Part shown: one piece after another, positions 8,144 to 16,000 of the stretch
Layout of the letters: each line of letters begins with the position of its first letter
Position numbering within the stretch: the first letter of the stretch is position 1
NCBI RefSeq assembly: GCF_030811595.1
Contig: NZ_JAUSRB010000002.1
Span: 4,030,001-4,094,000 of the forward strand
Source of the DNA: Streptosporangium brasiliense
Lineage (GTDB): Bacteria > Actinomycetota > Actinomycetes > Streptosporangiales > Streptosporangiaceae
DNA: 64,000 bases
Reading direction: 5' to 3'
Notes under the pieces: generated by a model
The model's database searches: none
What the model was told of the DNA's origin: nothing
What the model saw: the letters and a program-made list of their open reading frames with translations, nothing else
Made by a program: the position numbers and the translations under genes

Positions 8144-9064
8144 ATGCTGCGGCAGAAGCGGGCAGTCGGCACGGTCGCGGTGATCGCCCATCAGAAGAAG
8201 TCGATCGGGGGCGGGCTGGACGAGCTGCGCAGGCTCCTGGCCGACGAGGAGCCCGGCAAGCTGCTCTGGTACGAGGTGCCCAAGAGCAAGAAGGCTCCCA
8301 AGCAGGCGCGCAAGGCGCTCAAGGAGGGCGCCGAGCTGGTCCTGGTCTGGGGCGGGGACGGCATGGTGCAGCGCTGCGTGGACGCGCTGGCCGGCTCCGG
8401 GGTGACCGTGGGCATCATCCCCGCCGGGACGGCCAACCTCCTCGCGCAGAACCTCGGCATCCCCGAGGATCTCCCCGAGGCCGTGCGGATCGCCTTCTGG
8501 GGCCAGAGCCGGGAGCTCGACCTGGGCAAGGTCAACGGTGAGCACTTCGCCGTCATGGCGGGACTCGGCTTCGACGCTGAGATGATCAAGGACGCCGACC
8601 GGGGGCTGAAGGACAAGCTGGGCCGGGCGGCGTATGTGTGGACCGGGCTGCGGCACGTCCGGGGCGAGCTGGTCCGGATGGAGGTCAAGCTCGACGGGGT
8701 GAAGTGGTTCGAGGGGGAGGCCAGCTGCCTGCTGCTGGGCAACGTCGGGACCATCACCGGGGGCATCGAGGCCTTCGACGACGCGCGCCCCGACGACGGA
8801 TGGCTGGAGATCGGCGTGTCCACGGCGAAGGGGCCGATCCAGTGGGCCCGCGTGCTCGGCCGGATGAGCGCCGGCCGGTCGGACGAGTCGCCCTTCGTCC
8901 GGATGACCCGGGCGCGCAAGATCAGCGTCAAGCTCGGCGCGCCGATGACCTACGAGCTGGACGGCGGGGCCAAGGACTCCGTCACCCGGCTCAAGGCGAA
9001 GGTCGTGCCCGGTGGCATCACCGTCCGGGTCCCCGTGCCGGACGGCCCCGACGGCCGGACCTGA
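8144..9064 (+). CDS. Diacylglycerol/sphingosine kinase-like lipid kinase (DAGK catalytic family)
   Basis: This 306-residue protein has the DAGK_cat fold. The nucleotide-binding glycine motif VWGGDGMVQR is at residues 68-77, followed by IIPAGTANLLAQNLGIP, the conserved substrate/ATP loop of this superfamily. A beta-rich C-terminal domain ends at about residue 300. Homologues (YegS/DgkB-like) phosphorylate diacylglycerol or similar lipids at the membrane face. The preferred lipid cannot be read here. AGGAGG at 8131 sits well for the ATG at 8144. It appears monocistronic. The tail after about residue 298 is Asp/Pro-rich. Confidence 0.85.
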   Translation: MLRQKRAVGTVAVIAHQKKSIGGGLDELRRLLADEEPGKLLWYEVPKSKKAPKQARKALKEGAELVLVWGGDGMVQRCVDALAGSGVTVGIIPAGTANLLAQNLGIPEDLPEAVRIAFWGQSRELDLGKVNGEHFAVMAGLGFDAEMIKDADRGLKDKLGRAAYVWTGLRHVRGELVRMEVKLDGVKWFEGEASCLLLGNVGTITGGIEAFDDARPDDGWLEIGVSTAKGPIQWARVLGRMSAGRSDESPFVRMTRARKISVKLGAPMTYELDGGAKDSVTRLKAKVVPGGITVRVPVPDGPDGRT

Positions 9065-9251
9065 GCGTCTCCGGCAGGCCACGGGGCCGTCCTGTGGCCT
9101 GCCCGGCGGGATCGGCCTTCTCTGCCTCGGAGACCCGGGGCCGGGTCCGACGACGCCAGAGGTCCTGTTGAGGCGGAGGCCGACGCGTCAAAGCTCTGCG
9201 GCGGGGCCGGCGGTGGTGGAGCCCTGGCGGCCGGGGAGGAGCGGACGCCGG

Positions 9252-10103
9252 TCACGCGGGGCCGGTGTCCGCCCGTCCGTCCTGTGCGGTGGCGACGGTC
9301 ATCTGGAGTTCGGTGACCCAGCTGTCGCGGTCGTCGTGCGGACATTCGATGCTGACCTCCCGGGCCAGCCCGACGCTGCGGTAGCCGTGCTCCTCGATCC
9401 AGTGGGCCAGCGCCTGGAACGTCGGGCCCACCTCGTCCATCGAGCCCCGATGGATGATCGTGGCGGCCGTCTCGATCGCCGGCAGGTCCACGATCGCGAA
9501 GTCGTGCTCCCCGGACGCCTCCGCCGTCACCTCCACCCCGGCGTGCACGACCACCCGGCCGTCCGCCTCCGGCTCGTAGCAGGCGATGCCGTACCCGGAC
9601 CGCGTCACCCCGGCTCGGTCGAGCCGCCGGAACAGCTCGCCGTACAGGGGCTGGATGACGGGGCTGATGTCCTCGCTGTCGTAGCTCGCCGCGACGGCGG
9701 TGAGCTCGGCCAGCCGGACCGGGGCGACCCGCTTGAGGACAACCTCTTCGATGCCCATGTGTCCTTCCCTCTCCATCGACCGGAGCCTCGCCTCGACCCG
9801 GAGCAGCCGCGCCGTGTCGGCGGCGATCCGCTCCTCCAGCTCCGCGCGGCGCAGCCGTACCATCCCGTGCAGCTCGGCCGTGCTCACCTTCTCGTCGAGG
9901 ATCGACCGCACCTGCTGCAGGGTGAATCCGAGATCCTTCAGCGCGATGACGCGGTTGAGCCGCGAGAGCTGGTGGGCCTGGTAGGAGCGGTAGCCGCTGG
10001 CCGGGTCGACGCGGGCGGGCCGCAGCAGCCCGAGCGCGTCGTAGTGGCGCAGCATGCGCACCGACACGCGGCCGAGCTGGGCGAAGTCTCCGATGCTGAA
10101 CAT
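9252..10103 (-). CDS. MerR-family regulator with GyrI-like effector domain
   Basis: This 283-residue regulator has a MerR winged helix at residues 1-70 (MFSIGDFAQLGRVSVRMLRHYD, then YRSYQAHQL), a coiled coil at about 75-115, and a C-terminal GyrI/BmrR-like small-molecule domain. It therefore resembles BmrR-type multidrug sensors, which twist long-spacer promoters when a ligand binds. The promoter just upstream has the expected 19-bp spacer with a dyad, so autoregulation is likely. No transporter is adjacent. The divergent SDR gene is a candidate target but has its own, different operator. Confidence 0.88.
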   Translation of the reverse strand: MFSIGDFAQLGRVSVRMLRHYDALGLLRPARVDPASGYRSYQAHQLSRLNRVIALKDLGFTLQQVRSILDEKVSTAELHGMVRLRRAELEERIAADTARLLRVEARLRSMEREGHMGIEEVVLKRVAPVRLAELTAVAASYDSEDISPVIQPLYGELFRRLDRAGVTRSGYGIACYEPEADGRVVVHAGVEVTAEASGEHDFAIVDLPAIETAATIIHRGSMDEVGPTFQALAHWIEEHGYRSVGLAREVSIECPHDDRDSWVTELQMTVATAQDGRADTGPA

Positions 10104-10113
10104 GATGCTTCCA

Positions 10114-10144
10114 GGTGTAGGGGCTCACACGGTGTCAGGGTCAA
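10114..10144 (-). promoter_or_regulatory. MerR-type promoter with 19-bp spacer
   Basis: Read on the minus strand, TTGACC (10144-10139) and TACACC (10119-10114) are separated by exactly 19 bases instead of 17. The spacer holds a dyad, CTGACAC-C-GTGTGAG, with one mismatch per arm. This is the classical layout of promoters controlled by MerR proteins. The -10 element is about 10 bases before the merR ATG, so the transcript would have almost no leader. Confidence 0.6.
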
Positions 10145-10204
10145 TCCCGTCCTCCGGCTCCTCCGGCTCCTCCGGCGCGGCCCGGGAGGCCCGCCGTGCC
10201 GCCG

Positions 10205-10255
10205 TTGACTGCTACTGACGGGTAAGCATAGGTTCCCAGATACCGACTGGTCGGT
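10205..10255 (+). promoter_or_regulatory. SDR promoter with TetR-like operator
   Basis: TTGACT (10205-10210) and TAGGTT (10229-10234) are 18 bases apart and face the SDR gene. Immediately downstream is a 14-bp palindrome, ACCGACTGGTCGGT (10242-10255), with 6-bp perfect arms. This form is typical of operators bound by TetR-family repressors in actinobacteria. No tetR gene is next to it. AAGGAG follows at about 10257, before the ATG. Confidence 0.6.
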
Positions 10256-10268
10256 TTAAGGAGCTTCT

Positions 10269-11060
10269 ATGCGGGTGCGGGACAAGGTCGTCGTGGTGAC
10301 CGGGGCCGCGAGCGGGATCGGGCGGGCGATGGCCCTGCGCTTCGCCGCCGAAGGGGCGGCCGGGGTGCTGGTGGCCGACCTCGACGGGGCGGGCGCGAGC
10401 GAGGTGGCCCACCGGATCGGCGAGCGGGCGGTGGCCGTGCGGGCCGACGTCTCCGTCGAGGACGACGTCCGCGGCCTGGTCACCGCGGCGGAGGGCACCT
10501 TCGGGCCGGTCGACCTGTTCTGCTCCAACGCCGGGATCATCACCGGCCACGGGCTGGAGGCCACCGACCCGGAGTGGACCCGGACCATCGCGGTCAACGT
10601 CCTGGCCCACGTCTACGCGGCGCGGGCGGTCGTGCCCGGCATGGTCGAGCGCGGCGGGGGCTACCTGCTCAACACCTGCTCGGCGGCCGGGCTGGTCAGC
10701 TGCCCCGGCGACGCCCCCTACGCGGTGACCAAGTCGGCCGCCATCTCCTTCGCCGAATGGGTGGCCATCCACTACGCGACCAAGGGCGTCAAGGTCAGCG
10801 TGCTCTGCCCGCAGGGCGTGCGGACCGGCATGTTCGAGCAGGGGATCGCCGAACAGCACCTCACGGCCAGGGCGGTGGGTGCCTCCGGCGCCATCCTCGA
10901 CCCGGACACCGTGGCCGATGAGGTGATAGAGGGGCTCGCGGCCGAACGCTTCCACATCTTTCCCCACCCCGAGGTCGCCGAGTTCGTCCGGCGCAAGGCC
11001 GACGACCCCGACCGCTGGCTGGCGGGGATGGCCCGTTTCGTCGATTCCCTGGAGGCATGA
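10269..11060 (+). CDS. Short-chain dehydrogenase/reductase
   Basis: This 263-residue classical SDR has the cofactor motif TGAASGIG at residues 11-18, the structural motif SNAG (usually NNAG) near residue 86, and catalytic Ser138, Tyr151 and Lys155 (YAVTK). Asp37 after the second strand favours NAD(H). The substrate is unknown. AAGGAG precedes the ATG. The stop overlaps the start of the next gene (ATGATGA), so the two are coupled. Expression is probably controlled through the palindromic operator at 10242-10255. Confidence 0.88.
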   Translation: MRVRDKVVVVTGAASGIGRAMALRFAAEGAAGVLVADLDGAGASEVAHRIGERAVAVRADVSVEDDVRGLVTAAEGTFGPVDLFCSNAGIITGHGLEATDPEWTRTIAVNVLAHVYAARAVVPGMVERGGGYLLNTCSAAGLVSCPGDAPYAVTKSAAISFAEWVAIHYATKGVKVSVLCPQGVRTGMFEQGIAEQHLTARAVGASGAILDPDTVADEVIEGLAAERFHIFPHPEVAEFVRRKADDPDRWLAGMARFVDSLEA

Positions 11061-11893
11061 TGACCGACATCCGGCTGGCCCGGCAGTCCTGGCGCCGTCT
11101 GGAACCCGTCCACGGGATGATCTATTTCGTGCCTGAGGCCACCGAGCGCTACGCCGCCCTCGGCCTGGAGCCCCACGCTGGTTACTTCGCCTCCCGCGGG
11201 GCGGCCTTCGGGGCGGCCTCACCCGAGCTGGTCATCGCGACCTTCTACAACTTCTGCCCTGCCCTGGTACGGCAGGCGCTCCCGGCCGCCTGGGACGTCA
11301 CGACCCCCGAGAAGGTGATCGAGGCCCGCCTCGACGCCGCGGACGCCGCCCTGCGCCGGGTGGCCATCCACGAGATCCCGGTCCTGGCCGAGACGGCGGC
11401 GCTGGCCAGGCGGGCGGCGGAGCAGGTCGGCGAGCACGTGCAGGGCCGCCCGCTGGCGGCCGCGCACGCCGCGCTGCCGTGGCCGGACGGCCCGCTGCTG
11501 GAGCTCTGGCACGCCCAGACCCTGCTGCGCGAGTTCCGCGGCGACGGTCATGTCGCGGCCCTGCTGACCGAGGGGGTCGGTGGGCTGGAGGCGCTGATCC
11601 TGCACGGCGCGACCGGGCAGATGCCCACGATCTTCCTGAAGGTCAGCCGGGGCTGGCCGGAGGAGCAGTGGGCGGCGGCCGAGGAGGGGCTGCGCGAGCG
11701 CGGCCTGCTGGAGGGTGACGGGCTCACCGAGGAGGGCCGGGCGCTGCGTCAGCGGATCGAGGACCGCACCGACGAGCTGGCCCTGCCCGCCTACGCCGCG
11801 CTCTCGGAGGAGGAGCTCGCCCGGCTCGCCGAGCTGGCCCGGATCTTCGGCCGGGCCGTGGTGGACGCGGGCCTGCTCACCTTCTCGGCCTGA
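11057..11893 (+). CDS. SCO6745-family protein
   Basis: This 278-residue soluble protein resembles the actinobacterial SCO6745 family. Recognisable pieces are an N-terminal LEPVHGMIYFVPEA, a central ELWHAQTLLREFRGDGH and GWPEEQWAAAEEGLRERGLL, a helix-turn-helix-like block. The combination looks like a helical ligand-binding or regulator-like fold, but no function is established to my knowledge. The start overlaps the SDR stop by four bases, so the two products probably act together. No signal peptide or membrane segment is present. Confidence 0.7.
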   Translation: MMTDIRLARQSWRRLEPVHGMIYFVPEATERYAALGLEPHAGYFASRGAAFGAASPELVIATFYNFCPALVRQALPAAWDVTTPEKVIEARLDAADAALRRVAIHEIPVLAETAALARRAAEQVGEHVQGRPLAAAHAALPWPDGPLLELWHAQTLLREFRGDGHVAALLTEGVGGLEALILHGATGQMPTIFLKVSRGWPEEQWAAAEEGLRERGLLEGDGLTEEGRALRQRIEDRTDELALPAYAALSEEELARLAELARIFGRAVVDAGLLTFSA

Positions 11894-12035
11894 GGCCGGC
11901 CCTGGCCTGAGACCGGACCCGGTCCGGGGCCGGCTCGGGTCTGAGGCCGGACCCGGACGGGGCTGTCCTCGCCTGAGACCGGCCCCGTCCGGGGGCGGCC
12001 CCCGCCTGAGGCCGGCCCGGCCCGCCGGGCGGCTC
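11891..12035. repeat. Degenerate GC-rich tandem repeats
   Basis: Four to five units of about 27-34 bases each begin TGAGRCCGG and contain CCCGGTCCGGGG-like self-complementary runs. They fill the whole gap between two convergent genes and touch both stop codons. Each unit can fold, so together they may act as a transcription terminator. Confidence 0.6.
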
Positions 12036-12633
12036 AGGTGAGGGCGGCGGAGACTCCCGCGCCGATCAGGGCGACGGCCCACACGGAGTCGAGGTTGAAC
12101 CACGCCTTGCGGAGCACCGCGACCCCCAGCCGCTCGTAGACGACCAGCGCCAGTGCGGTGGTCGCCGCGAGCATGGAGAGCGTGTGGATCGCGGTCGTCA
12201 GCAGGCTCTGCGAGACCAGCGCGGCGGTACCGTGCCCGGCGCGCAGGGTGATCGGGAGCACCATCAGGCCGGCGCCGTGGGCGGTGGCCATCAGGAACGA
12301 CCACCCGGCCAGCTGCAGGCGGGAGACCTTCATCCCGACCCAGCGGGGATGGCGCCGGCGCACCAGCCGCCAGACCCCGAACCCGCAGACCAGGGCCGCC
12401 ACGCCGTACGAGACGAGCTTGGGCGGGGCGGCCAGGCGGGCCGCCGACACCAGCGCGAGCGTGATCAGCACCGACCCCGCGTGGCCGAGCACGATCGGCG
12501 GCAGCGCGCGCAGCACCGCCGCGCGCGAGCGTTCCTGCAGGCCCAGGGCGACCGCGAAGAGCCAGCCCATGGCCGGGTTCAGGCCGTGGAAGGCGCCGAG
12601 CCCGGCCAGGACCAGCGCCGACGTCAGGTCCAT
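12034..12633 (-). CDS. Integral membrane protein of unknown transport function
   Basis: This 199-residue protein has about five to six hydrophobic helices. It has His-containing motifs at helix starts: GAFHGLNPAMGWLF near residue 13, then ATAHGAGLMVLP and TAIHTLSM. Conserved histidines in helices recall nickel/cobalt or sulfite-type permeases, but I cannot place it in a named family. It lies 37 bases downstream of the SBP56 gene on the same strand, so they are probably one operon and the protein may serve that enzyme's metal or substrate supply. This is inference. Confidence 0.7.
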   Translation of the reverse strand: MDLTSALVLAGLGAFHGLNPAMGWLFAVALGLQERSRAAVLRALPPIVLGHAGSVLITLALVSAARLAAPPKLVSYGVAALVCGFGVWRLVRRRHPRWVGMKVSRLQLAGWSFLMATAHGAGLMVLPITLRAGHGTAALVSQSLLTTAIHTLSMLAATTALALVVYERLGVAVLRKAWFNLDSVWAVALIGAGVSAALT

Positions 12634-12670
12634 CGGGTGCGCCCCGACAGGGCCGTGGCCGGGGCGGCGG

Positions 12671-14056
12671 TCACGGGAAGCAGTAGGAGTCGGATGAGGA
12701 GTCGCCTCCCTGCAGGCGGATCTGGTGGGCGCGGCGGCCGTCGGAGGCGAAGTCGACGAAGAAGGCGGGATCGAGGGTGAGCGAGCCGTCGTCGGCGACG
12801 TCCACCTTGGCCATCCAGCTGGAGACGCCGTCGGGGTAGAAGACGTCGTCCCAGGAGCGGTAGAGGGAGTTGGTGAAGTAAACCCGCCGCCTGTCCCTGC
12901 TGGCCTCGACCATCTGCGGGCCGCCGTTCAGTGCCCGCCCGGGGGAGGCCGGGTGGGGGTCGCGCCGGGCGATGCCGCCGATCCGGACCGAGCCGGTCTC
13001 GCGGGGATCGAACGGGTCGGAGACGTCATAGGCCTTGAGCTCGCCGGTGCCCCAGCACGAGACCAGCAGGATGCGGTCGTCAAGGGTCAGCGAGATGTCG
13101 GTGACCAGCGGCGGCACCGCGCCGAACTGCTTGAGCGGCTCCGGCAGCAGGTCGGCCGGGGCCGGCTCGGCGGGGATGGTGATGATCTTCTGGGCTTTCC
13201 AGACCCCGCCGTCCAGATGCCAGGTGAAGATGTTCGCCGACAGGTCCTCGACGCTGATCACAGTGTTGACGAAGCCGTAGGTCTTGGTCGGGTCGTGGGC
13301 GGGACGCAGCTCCAGGGCCATCTGGTGCTGGTCGCCCAGGTCGATCTCCTGCAGGTGCCTGCGCTTGGTCAGGTCCCAGATGTGCAGCCGGTGGCCGTAC
13401 TCCCGGCCGACGAGCAGCTCCAGCGAGGGGCCCGGCTCGATCTGGTTCGGCGTGCCCCACTCACTGGTGATCATCGTGTCGTGGCCGAGGTGCCACCAGA
13501 AGTCGTAGTGCAGCGCCTGCGACCCCCGGTCCACCTCCCAGCGGCCCTTGGGCTCGAAGGTGTCGTGGTCGAGCGTGAACACCCCGCCCGGCGCGTCGCC
13601 GTCCACGTTGCCGAGCGCGCTGACGTAGACCGCGTCGGTGCCGCAGTGGACGGTGTGCGGACGGCTGTAACCGGTCTTTTCGAAGATCGTCTCCGGCTCG
13701 ATCGTCTTGACGAGCTTGGGGTGCCGGGGATCGTCCTTGACGTCGAAGATGTAGATCCGGCTGGAGCGCAGGCCCGGCAGGACCAGATAGCGCCGCTCGA
13801 CGTGCGGGTGCGGGGCGTACGGGCACAGGGCCGAGCTGCACACGTTCCATCCGAAGTGGTGGAGCTCGTCGCCCGGCACGGACATGTCGTGCACGCTGGC
13901 GACCGACCCGTCGGACAGGTCGATCGTGGCGAGCCCGTCGGGGCGCCCCTCGCCGGTGGCATCGAGCAGGGCGACGTAGGCGAGCTCCTCCCGCGGGGCG
14001 GCCATGGCCTCGCGGGCGGACGGGTAGAAGGTGGGATCGGGCTGGATGAGCGCCAT
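12671..14056 (-). CDS. SBP56/selenium-binding family protein, methanethiol oxidase-like
   Basis: This 461-residue protein is collinear with the selenium-binding protein 56 family, whose members include methanethiol oxidases that convert methanethiol to formaldehyde, sulfide and peroxide using copper. Visible family landmarks are HHFGWNVCSSALC (Cys73, Cys78), SRPHTVHCG, LHYDFWWHLGHD and GDQHQMALE, which supply the conserved His/Cys ligands, and a C-terminal RRAHQIRL. No export signal is seen, unlike periplasmic MtoX of Hyphomicrobium. The ATG is preceded by GAGGAG. The membrane-protein gene downstream appears co-transcribed. Confidence 0.88.
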   Translation of the reverse strand: MALIQPDPTFYPSAREAMAAPREELAYVALLDATGEGRPDGLATIDLSDGSVASVHDMSVPGDELHHFGWNVCSSALCPYAPHPHVERRYLVLPGLRSSRIYIFDVKDDPRHPKLVKTIEPETIFEKTGYSRPHTVHCGTDAVYVSALGNVDGDAPGGVFTLDHDTFEPKGRWEVDRGSQALHYDFWWHLGHDTMITSEWGTPNQIEPGPSLELLVGREYGHRLHIWDLTKRRHLQEIDLGDQHQMALELRPAHDPTKTYGFVNTVISVEDLSANIFTWHLDGGVWKAQKIITIPAEPAPADLLPEPLKQFGAVPPLVTDISLTLDDRILLVSCWGTGELKAYDVSDPFDPRETGSVRIGGIARRDPHPASPGRALNGGPQMVEASRDRRRVYFTNSLYRSWDDVFYPDGVSSWMAKVDVADDGSLTLDPAFFVDFASDGRRAHQIRLQGGDSSSDSYCFP

Positions 14057-14358
14057 GGGGACTCCTCTGCCGAGATCAATATCCCACTAATGTTGTAGGA
14101 AAACTCTCCGCTGTCTAGGGGTCATTTTACGTAATCGTCCCGGAGGGCTTGAGTCGCCCCCCCCGGTCCGCCCCCGGCGGCCCCGGACGGCCGGTGACGG
14201 CGGCGCGGAAGCTCGTGCCGTGCCTGCGCGGGACCGGGCCGACGGGCGGAGATTCGACCTGAACTTAATCAGTGGACGACCGTTTCTCCGCCCAGCAGCA
14301 TCTGGAGCAGGCGCCCGGGATGCGGAGTGCCGAGAAGCGGAACAACACGAAGGCGGTC
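14057..14358. other. Divergent promoter region
   Basis: This 302-base gap lies between the SBP56 gene (minus) and the PEP-mutase-like gene (plus). The 60 bases next to SBP56 are AT-rich for this genome and read toward it as CCTACAACATTAGTGGG, an imperfect dyad that could be a regulator site or a -10 region. A C8 run lies near 14158. No gene is apparent. Confidence 0.35.
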
Positions 14359-15231
14359 ATGCACATGTCTGTTGACAGCTCCCCCTCCACCGATACCGCG
14401 ACCGATGCCGCGGCCGGGAGGAAGGCCAGGCTGTTCCGCGCCCTGAGCGCCGAGTCCGTGCTGGTGCTGCCCAACGCCTGGGACGCCGCCAGCGCGACTG
14501 TGATCGCCGCGGCCGGCGCCACGGCGATCGCCACGACCAGCGGCGGCGTGTCGTGGTCGCTGGGCCACGGGGACGGGCAGCGGCTCAGCCGGGGCGAGAT
14601 GGTGGAGGCCGCGCGGCGCATCGTGGACTCCGTCGACCTGCCGGTGACGGTCGATGCGGAGGGAGGATACGGACCGGCCCCGGCCGATGTCGCCGCGACG
14701 GTGCGGGCGGTGGTCGGGGCCGGGGCGGTGGGCGTCAATCTGGAGGACTCCACGGCCGTCGGCGGTCCGCTGTTCGACGTCGCCGAGCAGGGCGCCAGGC
14801 TGCGCGCCGCCAGGGACGCCGCGGCCGCGGCGGGCCTGCCGGAACTGTTCGTCAACGCGCGCACCGACGTCTTCCTGTTCGCGATCGGCGCCTCCGACGG
14901 CCGGCTGGGCGAGGTGCTGGCGCGCACGGAGGCGTACGCCGAGGCGGGAGCCGACGGCATCTTCGTCCCCGGCCTGCTCGATCTGGACGTGCTGAGAACT
15001 CTCTGTGCCGAGTCGCCGCTGCCGGTCAACGCGATGGCCGTCGCCGGCGGGCCGAGTGTCGCCGAGCTCGCGCAGGCCGGGGTGCGCAGGATCAGCGTGG
15101 GCACCGGGCTGGCCCAGGCCGCCTACACCGCCGCCCGCAGGGCCGCCGCGGAACTGCTCGGCACGGGAGGTCTCACGGCACTGGACGGCTCGCTGGACTT
15201 CAGCGAGCTCGACGTCCTGTTCCGTCGTTGA
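14359..15231 (+). CDS. Isocitrate lyase/PEP mutase family enzyme
   Basis: This protein of about 290 residues has the isocitrate lyase/phosphoenolpyruvate mutase barrel fold. It shows LPNAWDAASA near the N-terminus, ATTSGGVSWSLG, VTVDAEGGYG (metal-binding acidic loop), GVNLEDS and FVNARTDVF, then GVRRISVG toward the end. The group includes 2-methylisocitrate lyases, oxaloacetate hydrolases and C-P forming mutases. The catalytic KKCGH-type loop of true lyases is absent, so the reaction is undefined. The start at 14359 is favoured by GAAGG six bases upstream; the ATG at 14365 is an alternative. Monocistronic. Confidence 0.8.
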   Translation: MHMSVDSSPSTDTATDAAAGRKARLFRALSAESVLVLPNAWDAASATVIAAAGATAIATTSGGVSWSLGHGDGQRLSRGEMVEAARRIVDSVDLPVTVDAEGGYGPAPADVAATVRAVVGAGAVGVNLEDSTAVGGPLFDVAEQGARLRAARDAAAAAGLPELFVNARTDVFLFAIGASDGRLGEVLARTEAYAEAGADGIFVPGLLDLDVLRTLCAESPLPVNAMAVAGGPSVAELAQAGVRRISVGTGLAQAAYTAARRAAAELLGTGGLTALDGSLDFSELDVLFRR

Positions 15232-15348
15232 TCGGGGCCGGGAGGACGGCCCGCGCAGGGGGGACCGAGGGGCCGGCGCCCCGGCCGGCGGTTCTCCCGC
15301 CGCGCTGCGGCCGTGCGAGCCGGCCGGCGGGCGTGATACGACGGTGCG

Positions 15349-15720
15349 ATGAACGACGAACTCCACGCCAGGGCCGTTGACACCTTCATCGAGGCCGCCA
15401 ACGCCTCCGATCCCGAGCGGCGTGCCGCCCTGCTGGGCCGTGCCCTCACCGACGACATCGTCTTCTGGGGGCCTCTGGGGCGTGGCGTGGGGCGCGAGGC
15501 CGTCGAGGACTTCATCAGCGAGGTGGTCCAGCGCCATCCGTCCGGGGCCTGCCGTATGGTCCGGACCACCCGGGTGGACGCGCCGGATGAGTGGGCCCGC
15601 TACGGCTGGCGCTACGAGAGCGCCACCGGCGAGGCCCTGCTCTCCGGCATGGACACCATCCATGTCACGCCGGAGGGCGGTATCGACGAGATCGTCGTCT
15701 TCGCGGGCCCGCTCACATAA
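15349..15720 (+). CDS. NTF2-like/SnoaL-like protein
   Basis: This 123-residue protein has the cone-shaped NTF2 fold. An N-terminal helix (HARAVDTFIEAANASDPERRAALL) precedes DDIVFWGPLGRGVGREAVEDFI and a run of beta strands ending IDEIVVFAGPLT. Family members are ketosteroid-isomerase-like enzymes or ligand binders. Typical catalytic Asp/Tyr placement cannot be judged by eye. No partner gene is coupled to it. A 14-bp direct repeat immediately follows the stop. Confidence 0.75.
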   Translation: MNDELHARAVDTFIEAANASDPERRAALLGRALTDDIVFWGPLGRGVGREAVEDFISEVVQRHPSGACRMVRTTRVDAPDEWARYGWRYESATGEALLSGMDTIHVTPEGGIDEIVVFAGPLT

Positions 15721-15732
15721 AGGGCCGGGAGA

Positions 15733-15766
15733 AGCCGGTAAGGGGCAGGGGGAGCCGGTAAGGGGC
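15733..15766. repeat. 14-bp direct repeat after the NTF2-like gene
   Basis: AGCCGGTAAGGGGC occurs at 15733-15746 and again at 15753-15766, 20 bases apart, with a weaker third copy just upstream. It belongs to the degenerate short repeats that fill several gene ends in this window. Confidence 0.6.
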
Positions 15767-15945
15767 CGGACCGCTCCGCCGCGACGCGGCTTACGCCCCC
15801 GGACGCCGAGGGGCGTCCCGGGATCGAGCTCCGGCATCGGGCGCGGCCGGCGGGCAAGGGCGCGCGAGGCGCCCTTGCCCGTCCGGGGCGCAACCCTCGC
15901 GGAGACCCTTCCGGTTCATCCGGCCTTGCCTGTCGGCCATCCATT

Positions 15946-15985
15946 GGATAGTTTTGCTATCCAGCATCTAGATAGTCGTGCTATC
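15946..15985 (+). promoter_or_regulatory. Two tandem palindromic operators before the DoxX-like gene
   Basis: GGATAG-TTTTG-CTATCC (15946-15962) and GATAG-TCGTG-CTATC (15971-15985) are palindromes with the same 5-base spacer and centres about 24 bases apart, which is close to two helical turns. The regulator would bind the same face twice. They end 15 bases before the DoxX-like ATG, so binding should repress it. The regulator gene is not nearby. Confidence 0.6.
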
Positions 15986-16000
15986 CAAGGGTGGGAAGCC

